From: Micromonospora sp. WMMD1128
Lineage (GTDB): Bacteria; Actinomycetota; Actinomycetes; Mycobacteriales; Micromonosporaceae
Assembly: GCF_027497235.1 (NCBI RefSeq)
Contig: NZ_CP114902.1
Coordinates: 1,625,501-1,689,500 of the forward strand
Direction of reading: 5' to 3'
DNA: 64,000 bases
How positions within the stretch are numbered: position 1 is the stretch's first letter; every line of letters begins with the position of its first letter. A program made the translations under genes and the position numbers. The notes beneath the pieces are model-generated. The model saw only the letters and a program-made list of their open reading frames with translations. It had not been told where the DNA came from and made no database searches. This document shows, one piece after another, positions 56,930-64,000 of the stretch.

Positions 56930-56998
56930 CCGTCGTGCCCTCACGTTCCGACCACCCCGCGGCGGTCCTCGGTGCCTGTCGCCGCCCGCTCCGGACGG

Positions 56999-58015
56999 TC
57001 ACTCGTTGGCGGTCGCGCCCGCGTGCGCGGTCACCCCGGCCTCGGCCCGTCGGGCGGTCGCCGGATCCTTCCACACGTGCACCCGCTGGGCCGGACGCTG
57101 GTCCAACCCGGTCAGCCCGACCGTCGCGCCGAGGGCCTCGGCGTACACCTGGTCGGCGTCGAGCCGGCGCAGCTCCTCGGCCAGCTCGTCGCCGAGCGGC
57201 CGGCGGACCAGCGGCAGCGTCCGGTCCTCCTGCCCGGTACGCCGGAAGTTCGCGATGCTGTCGTCCCGGGTCAGCGTCAGCTCGTCGCCGTTGGCGCAGC
57301 GTAGCTGCACCTCGCGCATCCGCGGGAACTCGTCGGTGTGCTCCCAGGCCGGCTCGATGCCGAGCCGCGCGGTCAGCCACCCGCGCATCAGCGCCGCGGT
57401 CGGGTCGGTGCGCGGCGCCACCACCGTCGCCTCGGTGACCCGGGCCTGGGTGGTGTCGAACGCCCCGGCGACGAGCGTGCGCCACGGGGTGATCCGGGTC
57501 CAGGCCAGGTCGGTGTCACCCGGCGCGTAGTCCTGCGCCCGCTGCCGCAGCGCGGCGATCGGGTCGGCGGCCTGCGCCGAGTCGGTGATCCGGCGGTCGG
57601 CCACCACGCCGAGGAAGTCGGTGGCGATCTCGTGCGGCGGCTCGTCGTGCCACCAGGTCACCACCGGCACGTCCGGCACCAGCAGCGGCAGCACCACGGA
57701 CTCGGCGTGCAGCGCGAGCCGGCCGTACATCCGGGTGACCACCGCCTCGCACGGGCCGAGCCGGCCACCCACGACGATCTCGGCGTCCAGCCGGTTGCGG
57801 TCCCGCTCGACGTCCGAGCGGACCACCACCAGGAGCCGGCAGGGGTGCGCGGCGGCGGCGATGGTGGCCGCCGCCTCCGCCTCCCGGACCCGCTTCTCGT
57901 CCACCACCACGATCAGGCTGAGCGCCATGCCGCTGGCCACCCCGCCGGCGCTGCGTCGCTCGGCGGCCAGCGCCTTGACCACCTCGTTGCCCGTGGTGTC
58001 CCACAACCCGATCAC
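56999..58015 (-). CDS. opcA: Glucose-6-phosphate dehydrogenase assembly protein OpcA
   Basis: A 338-residue OpcA: MIGLWDTTGNEVVKAL at the start, HPCRLLVVVRSDVE, VTWWHDEPP, and RSDxxNFRR-like IANFRRTGQ. It supports the activity and redox control of G6PDH in actinobacteria and cyanobacteria. It begins 31 bases after zwf on the minus strand, and pgl follows 69 bases later. Confidence 0.95.
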   Translation of the reverse strand: MIGLWDTTGNEVVKALAAERRSAGGVASGMALSLIVVVDEKRVREAEAAATIAAAAHPCRLLVVVRSDVERDRNRLDAEIVVGGRLGPCEAVVTRMYGRLALHAESVVLPLLVPDVPVVTWWHDEPPHEIATDFLGVVADRRITDSAQAADPIAALRQRAQDYAPGDTDLAWTRITPWRTLVAGAFDTTQARVTEATVVAPRTDPTAALMRGWLTARLGIEPAWEHTDEFPRMREVQLRCANGDELTLTRDDSIANFRRTGQEDRTLPLVRRPLGDELAEELRRLDADQVYAEALGATVGLTGLDQRPAQRVHVWKDPATARRAEAGVTAHAGATANE

Positions 58016-58046
58016 TGGAACCTCCCGGTCCGCTCGCTCTGCTCGG

Positions 58047-59615
58047 TCACGCTCTCCGCCAGGCCCGGCCCTCGCGGGCCAGCATCTCGTCGGCGGCCCG
58101 GGGGCCCCACTCGCCGGCCCGGTACGGCTCCGGCGTCGTGCCCGCCCAGGCGTGCTCCAGCGGGTCGACGACCTGCCAGCTCTGCTCGACCTCGGCGGCG
58201 TCCGGGAACAGCGTCCGGTCGCCGACCAGCACGTCCAGGACCAGCCGCTCGTACGCCTCCGGGCTGGACTCGGTGAACGCCTCGCCGTACTGGAAGTCCA
58301 TCGCGATGTCGCGGACCTCCATCGTGGTGCCCGGCACCTTGGAACCGAACTTCAGCACCACGCCCTCGTCCGGCTGCACCCGGATGACGAGTTGGTTGGC
58401 GCCGAGGGATTCCATGTCGGCCGGGTCGAACGGCAGGTGCGGCGCCTTCTTGAACATGATGGCCACCTCGGTGACCCGCCGGGGCAGCCGCTTGCCGGCC
58501 CGGATGTAGAACGGCACCCCGGCCCAGCGCCGGTTCTGGATGGCCAGTTTCACCGCCACGTACGTCTCGGTGGTGGAGTCCTCCGGGACGTCGTCCTCCT
58601 CCCGGTAGCCCTTGGCGCGCTCGCCGCCCACCCAGCCGGGCAGATACTGCCCGCGCACGGTGTCCGCGGTGATGTCCCGCGGCACGGCGATGGCCTTGAG
58701 CACCTTCAGCTTCTCGGTCCGGATCTCGTCGGCGTCGAAGCTTGTCGGCTCTTCCATCGCGACCAGGGCGAGGAGCTGGAGCAGATGGTTCTGGAGCACG
58801 TCCCGGGCGGTGCCGACCGAGTCGTAGAACGCGGCCCGGGTGCCGATGCCGACGTCCTCGGCCATGGTGATCTGCACCGAGTCGACGTACTGGGAGTTCC
58901 ACAGCGGCTCGAACAGGTTGTTGGCGAACCGCAGGGCCAGGATGTTCTGCACCGTCTCCTTGCCCAGGTAGTGGTCGATCCGGAAGACGTCCTGACGGGT
59001 GAAGACGTCGTCGACGAGGTCGTTGAGCGCCTTGGCCGAGGGTAGGTCGTTGCCGAACGGCTTCTCCACGACCACCCGCCGCCAGCCGCCGGACTTCTCG
59101 TTGTCCGCCATGCCGGTGCGGGCGAGCTGCTTGAGCACCACCGGGAAGGCGGCCGGGGGGATGGAGAAGTAGAACGCGGCGTTGCCGGCGATGCCGTGCG
59201 AGTCGCGCAGCTCGTCGAGCGTGGTGGCGAGACGGTCGAAGGCGTCGTCGTCGTCGAACGAGCCGCCGACGAACTTGATGTTGCCGACCAGCCGGGCCCA
59301 GACCTCCTCGCGCCACGGGGTGCGGGCGTGCTTCTTGGCCGCGTCGTGGGCCAGCGACTCGAAGTCGCCGTCGCCCCAGTCGCGGCGGGCGAAGCCCAGC
59401 ACGGCGAAGCCGGGCGGCAGCAGCCCCCGGTTCGCCAGGTCGTAGACCGCCGGCAACAGTTTCTTCCGGGCCAGGTCGCCGGTGACCCCGAAGATCACCA
59501 GGGCACACGGCTCAGGGATGCGCGGCAGCCGCCGGTCCTGGGGGTCACGCAGCGGATTCACCGGGCCACCTCCTCCTGCGTCTCGGTCCACCGATTCCAG
59601 GTCGTTGATCGTCAC
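58047..59615 (-). CDS. zwf: Glucose-6-phosphate 1-dehydrogenase
   Basis: A 522-residue enzyme with [15 protein letters not shown] for NADP+ binding, the catalytic [13 protein letters not shown], and [12 protein letters not shown] near the C-terminal half. It commits glucose 6-phosphate to the oxidative pentose phosphate pathway. GTG at 59615 overlaps the stop of the pgi-like gene by four bases, so the two are coupled. Confidence 0.97.
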   Translation of the reverse strand: MTINDLESVDRDAGGGGPVNPLRDPQDRRLPRIPEPCALVIFGVTGDLARKKLLPAVYDLANRGLLPPGFAVLGFARRDWGDGDFESLAHDAAKKHARTPWREEVWARLVGNIKFVGGSFDDDDAFDRLATTLDELRDSHGIAGNAAFYFSIPPAAFPVVLKQLARTGMADNEKSGGWRRVVVEKPFGNDLPSAKALNDLVDDVFTRQDVFRIDHYLGKETVQNILALRFANNLFEPLWNSQYVDSVQITMAEDVGIGTRAAFYDSVGTARDVLQNHLLQLLALVAMEEPTSFDADEIRTEKLKVLKAIAVPRDITADTVRGQYLPGWVGGERAKGYREEDDVPEDSTTETYVAVKLAIQNRRWAGVPFYIRAGKRLPRRVTEVAIMFKKAPHLPFDPADMESLGANQLVIRVQPDEGVVLKFGSKVPGTTMEVRDIAMDFQYGEAFTESSPEAYERLVLDVLVGDRTLFPDAAEVEQSWQVVDPLEHAWAGTTPEPYRAGEWGPRAADEMLAREGRAWRRA

Positions 59616-61177
59616 GTGCGTGTCCGTCCGGCCGTGTCCAGCAGCAGGGCGACGCCGGTCGCCCGCTCGGTCAGGTGCAGTCGCAGCACCGGTCGCCCCC
59701 GGCGGGCCAGGGCCCGCCGGTCGTCGGCGGCCTGGGCCGCCTGTAGCTCCGCGAAGGTGTACGGACGACCGGGCACCGGGAGATCATCGGTGACCGCACC
59801 GGTGATCTGGAGGTGCCGGGCGCGCCCGTCGGTGTGGGCCGGGTGACGGGGGCCCCACCCGAAGGTCACCGGCCGCCCGGTCAGCCGCGCCAGCACCGGG
59901 CGCAGCCCGGCCACCGCCGCGTCGGCCCGCCGGTCGAGCCACGCGGTCACCGCGAGATGCTCCTCGGGGCCCAGCCCGTCGGTGAGCCAGCGCAGCGCGC
60001 CGGCCAGGTCGGCGGGGGCGCCCGCCGGGGCGTACACCTCGATCGCGCCCTCGACCGACGAGGGCGACCGGCCCGGCGGCGCCGACTCGTCGTCGCCCGC
60101 GACGCCGGCGGGCACCGCGAACGGGTCGACCCGCAGCGCCGCCGCGGCGGTCGCGGCGGCGTACTGCCAGGTGAGGAACTGCGCGCCGAGCGGGCCGTTG
60201 ACCGCCACGTCGGCGGCCGGGCCGGGTGCCGTGCCCGGGCCGAGCGCGCCGCCGAGGCTCACCGTCAGGACGTCCGGGCCGGTGGCGCCGGGCGCGTCCG
60301 GGGACTCCGTCGCGACCGGCAGGATCCGCCCGCCGGTCGCCGTGGCGAGCAGCGCGGCGGCCCAGTGGCGCAGGCCGTCGAGGCCGGTGCCGTCGGGCAC
60401 CAGCGCCACGGTGGCCCGGCCGCCGCCGGGTGCCGCGCCCAGGGCCGCGCCGAGCGCCAGACCGGGGTTGTCCCGGCCCCGGTCCAGCGCGCCGGCGAGC
60501 GCCGCCGCCTCGTCCAACAGCTCGGTGACCGGGGCGCCGGCGAGCGCCGCCGGGACCAGCCCGAACGCGGTGAGCGCGGCCCAGTGCCCGTCCACCTCCG
60601 GATCGGCCGGAAGCACCACCGCGCCCCATTCGTCGGCGAGCGCCTCCAGCGCCGAGCCGGGCCGGGTGACCACCACGACGTGCCGGGCGGCCTCCGGCCC
60701 CGCGTCGCGCCACACCTGCCGGTAGGCCCGCAGGTGGGCGTCGGTGGTGCGGTCCAGGTCACGGCCGGCGAGCACCAGCACGGTGCGCGCCGGACGGTCG
60801 GCCAGCGCCGCCCGGACCGGACCGGGATCGGCCGTGTCGAGCACGGTCAACGGCCGGCCCAGGCATTCGGCGATCACCTCGGCGGCGAGCGTGGCGTCCC
60901 GGTCGCCGGCCAGCACCACGTGGTCCAGGTCGCCCAGCTCGGCGGTCAGTTCGGCGAGCTGGGGGAGCAGCTCCCGGCTGCGGCAGTGGGTGTCCAGCCA
61001 GCCCAGCCGGGTGCGCGCCGCCGGCTCGGCCCCGGGCCCCCACAGGGTCGGGTCCTGGGCGGCCAGGCGCGCGGGGACGTCGTGGGCGACGAGCGCGGAC
61101 CGGTCCACCGCGTCCGCGCCGCGCACGGCCAGGCCGGCGGCGACGTCCGCCGGACCGGCCACCAGGTCGTTCCTCAT
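59612..61177 (-). CDS. Phosphoglucose isomerase-like (SIS) protein, degenerate
   Basis: A 521-residue protein in the position of pgi. The C terminus ([38 protein letters not shown]) closely resembles the PGI part of tal-pgi fusions. Other classical PGI signatures (GGRFS, the HKxxNxF region and the STGQLHKGG segment) are not recognisable; [11 protein letters not shown] stands where the last should be. It may be a divergent isomerase or a non-catalytic partner of Zwf. ATG 61177 is used (MRNDLVAGP). The gene is separated from tal by a 14-base-pair hairpin. Confidence 0.75.
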   Translation of the reverse strand: MRNDLVAGPADVAAGLAVRGADAVDRSALVAHDVPARLAAQDPTLWGPGAEPAARTRLGWLDTHCRSRELLPQLAELTAELGDLDHVVLAGDRDATLAAEVIAECLGRPLTVLDTADPGPVRAALADRPARTVLVLAGRDLDRTTDAHLRAYRQVWRDAGPEAARHVVVVTRPGSALEALADEWGAVVLPADPEVDGHWAALTAFGLVPAALAGAPVTELLDEAAALAGALDRGRDNPGLALGAALGAAPGGGRATVALVPDGTGLDGLRHWAAALLATATGGRILPVATESPDAPGATGPDVLTVSLGGALGPGTAPGPAADVAVNGPLGAQFLTWQYAAATAAAALRVDPFAVPAGVAGDDESAPPGRSPSSVEGAIEVYAPAGAPADLAGALRWLTDGLGPEEHLAVTAWLDRRADAAVAGLRPVLARLTGRPVTFGWGPRHPAHTDGRARHLQITGAVTDDLPVPGRPYTFAELQAAQAADDRRALARRGRPVLRLHLTERATGVALLLDTAGRTRT

Positions 61178-61197
61178 CGGTTCCACGGTACGGCGGA

Positions 61198-61228
61198 ACA
61201 CGTCCCGGGGCAGCGCCCCGGGACGTGT
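61198..61228 (-). terminator. Perfect hairpin between tal and the pgi-like gene
   Basis: ACACGTCCCGGGGC (61198-61211) and GCCCCGGGACGTGT (61215-61228) form a 14-base-pair stem with a three-base loop. No T-tract follows on the minus strand, so it may be a partial terminator or mRNA processing barrier within the operon. Confidence 0.6.
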
Positions 61229-61241
61229 CGGACGCCGTCGG

Positions 61242-62420
61242 TCACGCGTTCCCGCCGGCCTGCTGGGCGTTCTGCGCGTTCCCCCCGGCGGCCTGGTGCG
61301 GGCGGTCGACGCCCTTGGCCGCCTCGGCGAGGGACTTCTTGACCCCCTCCAGCAGCTCCAGCCAGCTCGCCGCGAACTTCTCCACGCCCTCCCGCTCCAG
61401 GGTGGCGATCACGTCGGCCAGGTCCACGCCGACGGACTCCAGGTCCGCGAAGACCTTCCGCGCGTCGTCGTACCCGCCGGTGATCGTGTCGGCCTGGGTC
61501 TCGCCATGGTCGGCGTAGGCGTGGACGACCGGCTCCGGCATGGTGTTGACCGTGCCCGGGGCGATCAGCTCCTCGACGTAGATCACGTCCCGGTAGTCCG
61601 GGTTCTTCGTCGACGTGGAGGCCCACAGCGGGCGCTGCGGGTGGGCGCCGGCGTCGGCGAGCTTCTGCCAGCGGGCCGAGGAGAACACCTCGCCGTAGCG
61701 CTCGTAGGCCAGCCGGGCGTTCGCCACCGCGGCCTTGCCGCGCAGCGACTTGGCCTGGTCGGAGCCGATCTTCTCCAGCCGCTTGTCCACCTCGGTGTCG
61801 ACCCGGGAGACGAAGAACGAGGCGACCGAGCCGATCTTGGACAGGTCGTGCCCGTTGGCCTGCGCCTGCTCCAGGCCGGCGAGGAACGCCTCCATCACCT
61901 GGGAGTAGCGGTCCAACCCGAAGATCAGCGTCACGTTCACGCTGATCCCCTCGGCCAGGGTCTTCGTGATCGCCGGCAGGCCCTCCTCGGTCGCCGGGAT
62001 CTTGATGAAGAGGTTCGGCCGGTCCACGAGCCACCACAGCGCCTTGGCCTCGGCGGCGGTCTTCTCCGCGTCGTGCGCCGACCGCGGGTCCACCTCGATC
62101 GAGACCCGGCCGTCCACCCCGGCGCTGGCGTCGTACGAGGGACGCATCACGTCGCACGCCCACCGCACGTCGTACGTGGTGAGCATGCGCACCGCCTCCT
62201 CGACGTCCACGTCGCGGGTGGCGAGGTCACGGAGCTGCCAGTCGTACTCGTCGGCGTCGCTCAGCGCCTTGGCGAAGATCGTCGGGTTGGTGGTCACCCC
62301 GGCCACGTGGCTCTCCCGGCGCAGCTTGTCCAGCCCGCCGGAGGTCAGTCGCACCCGGGAAAGATCGTCGAGCCAGATCGCCACCCCGGCGCTCTGGAGC
62401 TCGCTCAGCCTGTCCGTCAT
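61242..62420 (-). CDS. tal: Transaldolase
   Basis: A 392-residue transaldolase. The substrate region [15 protein letters not shown], the Schiff-base lysine in [12 protein letters not shown], and [14 protein letters not shown] are intact. A short Gln/Ala/Asn-rich tail ends the protein. It is a stand-alone enzyme here, not the tal-pgi fusion seen in some actinobacteria. It follows tkt after 15 bases. Confidence 0.96.
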   Translation of the reverse strand: MTDRLSELQSAGVAIWLDDLSRVRLTSGGLDKLRRESHVAGVTTNPTIFAKALSDADEYDWQLRDLATRDVDVEEAVRMLTTYDVRWACDVMRPSYDASAGVDGRVSIEVDPRSAHDAEKTAAEAKALWWLVDRPNLFIKIPATEEGLPAITKTLAEGISVNVTLIFGLDRYSQVMEAFLAGLEQAQANGHDLSKIGSVASFFVSRVDTEVDKRLEKIGSDQAKSLRGKAAVANARLAYERYGEVFSSARWQKLADAGAHPQRPLWASTSTKNPDYRDVIYVEELIAPGTVNTMPEPVVHAYADHGETQADTITGGYDDARKVFADLESVGVDLADVIATLEREGVEKFAASWLELLEGVKKSLAEAAKGVDRPHQAAGGNAQNAQQAGGNA

Positions 62421-62435
62421 GCCGTCACGCTCCCC

Positions 62436-64000
62436 TCAGTTGCCGGTCGTGAAACCGGTGATGTCGCCCACCCGGGTCAGCGCCGCGTGCGCGGCGGCCA
62501 CGATCCGGTCGGGGGTGAACCCGAACTGCTCGAAGAGCACGGTGTAGGGCGCGCTCGCGCCGTAGTGCTCGATGCTCACGCACTCGCCGCTGTCGCCGAC
62601 GATCGCCCGCCACGACATCGCGATGCCCGCCTCCACGCTCACCCGTGCCTTTACCCCGCGCGGCAGGACCGACTCCCGGTACGCCTCGTCCTGCGCGAAG
62701 AACCATTCCTGGCACGGCATGGACACCACCCGGGTGGGGGTGCCGTCGGCCTCCAGCCGCTCCCGGGCGGTGAGGCAGAGCTGCACCTCCGAACCGGTGC
62801 CGACCAGGATCACCTGCGGCTTGCCGTTCGACGCCTCGGCCAGCACGTACCCGCCCCTGGCGGTGCCCTCGGCGGACCCGAACTCGGTGCGGTCGACAGT
62901 CGGCAGCGCCTGCCGGCTCAGCGCCAGCGCGGTCGGCCGGTCGGTGTGCTCCAGCGCCTGCCGCCACGCCCACGCCGTCTCGTTGGCGTCGGCCGGGCGG
63001 ACCACGTCCAGGCCGGGGATGGCCCGCAGCGCGCTCAGGTGCTCGATCGGCTGGTGGGTCGGGCCGTCCTCGCCGAGGCCGATCGAGTCGTGCGTCCAGA
63101 CATAGGTCACCGGCAGCTTCATCAGCGCGGCGAGCCGCACCGACGGGCGCATGTAGTCGCTGAACACGAGGAACGTGCCGCCGTAGGGGCGGGTGCCGCC
63201 GTGCAGCGCGATGCCGTTGAGGATCGCCCCCATGCCGTGCTCGCGGATGCCGAAGTGCAGCGTGCGGCCGTACTCGTCGCCCGGGAAGTCCTTGGTGGCG
63301 TGCCCGGCCGGGACGAACGACGGCTCGCCCTTCATGGTGGTGTTGTTGCTCTCGGCCAGGTCGGCCGAGCCGCCCCACAGCTCCGGCAGCACCGGGGCGA
63401 GCGCCTCCAGGACCTTGCCGGAGGCGGCCCGGGTGGCGACACCCTTGGCGTCCGCCGGGAAGTCGGGCAGCGCGTCGGTCCAGCCGGTCGGCAGGGTACG
63501 GGTGGCCATCCGGTCCCACAGCGCCTTGCGCTCCGGGTTGGCCTGCGCCCAGGCGTCGAACCGGGTGGTCCACTCGGCCTGCGCCTGCGCGCCGCGCTCG
63601 ACCACCTGGCGGGCGTGCTTGAGCACCTCCTCGTCGACCTCGAAGGTGCGCTGCGGGTCGAAGCCGAGGACCTCCTTGGTGGCCTTGACCTCGTCCGCGC
63701 CGAGCGCGGAGCCGTGGATCTTGCCGGTGTTCTGCTTGTTCGGCGCGGGCCAGCCGATGATGGTGCGCAGCGCGATGAACGACGGCTTGCCGGTCTCCGC
63801 CTTGGCGGCCAGCAGCGCCTGGTAGAGCGCCTCCACGTCCTCGTGGTAGTCGCCCTGGTCGGCGTCGCCGCTGCGCCAGTCGACGGTCTGCACGTGCCAG
63901 CCGTACGCCTCGTAGCGGGCCGCCACGTCCTCGCTCTTGGCGATCCGGGTGTCGTCCTCGATCGAGATCTCGTTGTCGTCGTAGATCACGCAGAGGTTGC
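62436..64000 (-). CDS. tkt: Transketolase, C-terminal part (start outside window)
   Basis: The frame is open to the window edge; about 521 residues are visible, beginning near VIYDDNEISIEDDT of the thiamine-diphosphate domain. Also present are IGWPAPNKQNTGKIHG, SADLAESNNTTMKG, FGIREHGMGAILNG (catalytic glutamate) and DSIGLGEDGPTHQPIEHL. It is the first visible gene of the minus-strand pentose phosphate operon. Confidence 0.97.
   Translation of the reverse strand, partial: NLCVIYDDNEISIEDDTRIAKSEDVAARYEAYGWHVQTVDWRSGDADQGDYHEDVEALYQALLAAKAETGKPSFIALRTIIGWPAPNKQNTGKIHGSALGADEVKATKEVLGFDPQRTFEVDEEVLKHARQVVERGAQAQAEWTTRFDAWAQANPERKALWDRMATRTLPTGWTDALPDFPADAKGVATRAASGKVLEALAPVLPELWGGSADLAESNNTTMKGEPSFVPAGHATKDFPGDEYGRTLHFGIREHGMGAILNGIALHGGTRPYGGTFLVFSDYMRPSVRLAALMKLPVTYVWTHDSIGLGEDGPTHQPIEHLSALRAIPGLDVVRPADANETAWAWRQALEHTDRPTALALSRQALPTVDRTEFGSAEGTARGGYVLAEASNGKPQVILVGTGSEVQLCLTARERLEADGTPTRVVSMPCQEWFFAQDEAYRESVLPRGVKARVSVEAGIAMSWRAIVGDSGECVSIEHYGASAPYTVLFEQFGFTPDRIVAAAHAALTRVGDITGFTTGN

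Overview
The window is a contiguous piece of a high-GC actinobacterial chromosome. Codons end almost always in G or C, GTG starts are common, and several genes appear to be leaderless. Actinomycete-specific genes are present: whiA, rbpA, opcA, a mycothiol-dependent enzyme, and XRE/DUF5753 regulators with a DUF397 partner. The gene order polA-rpsA-coaE-uvrB-uvrA-uvrC-rapZ-yvcK-whiA-gap-pgk-tpiA-secG followed by tkt-tal-zwf-opcA-pgl is a conserved actinomycete backbone. The composition, the unfused tal and pgi-like genes, and the types of intergenic palindrome suggest Micromonosporaceae (Micromonospora-like); this assignment is inference. No rRNA, convincing tRNA, IS element, CRISPR array, intact prophage or large biosynthetic cluster is visible.

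Layout. 1-5.2 kb: the 3' part of polA, then a minus-strand block (SDR-MerR pair, DUF2945/DUF3140 pair, Uma2 nuclease-like protein, methyltransferase). 5.2-10.8 kb: rpsA, a coaE-GrpB fusion, uvrB. 10.8-15.3 kb: AraC and VOC genes, an XRE/DUF5753 regulator, a monooxygenase-like protein, and the pnuC-nadR NAD salvage operon. 15.4-16.6 kb: a yybP-ykoY (Mn2+) riboswitch in front of terC. 16.6-18.7 kb: muropeptide recycling pair (dipeptide epimerase and NlpC/P60). 18.7-33.5 kb: phosphatase, class A beta-lactamase-like hydrolase, methyltransferase, typA, a DedA-degenerate PAP2 fusion, a lytic transglycosylase lipoprotein, a divergent mmpL/marR pair, a CocE-type hydrolase, an orphan endolysin-like protein, an ArsR-MFS operon and a cold shock gene. 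33.7-37.8 kb: methyltransferase, DedA, a mycothiol/MBL pair, and rsgA behind a small leader ORF. 37.9-46.1 kb: uvrA, a Rieske lipoprotein, uvrC, a 0.75 kb intergenic stretch with a micro-gene and long palindromes, recQ. 46.1-48.7 kb: XRE/DUF397 locus and a SWIM-finger protein. 49-56 kb: rapZ-yvcK-whiA, then gap-pgk-tpiA, secG, rbpA. 56.1-64 kb: the oppositely oriented pentose phosphate operon tkt-tal-(hairpin)-pgi-like-zwf-opcA-pgl.

The genes link nucleotide excision repair, lower glycolysis and the pentose phosphate pathway, NAD salvage, peptidoglycan turnover and sporulation control. The most rewarding non-coding features are the riboswitch with a legible expression platform, several kinds of long intergenic palindrome (two of them sharing sequence 40 kb apart), a leader ORF before rsgA, and a recurrent leaderless promoter architecture.
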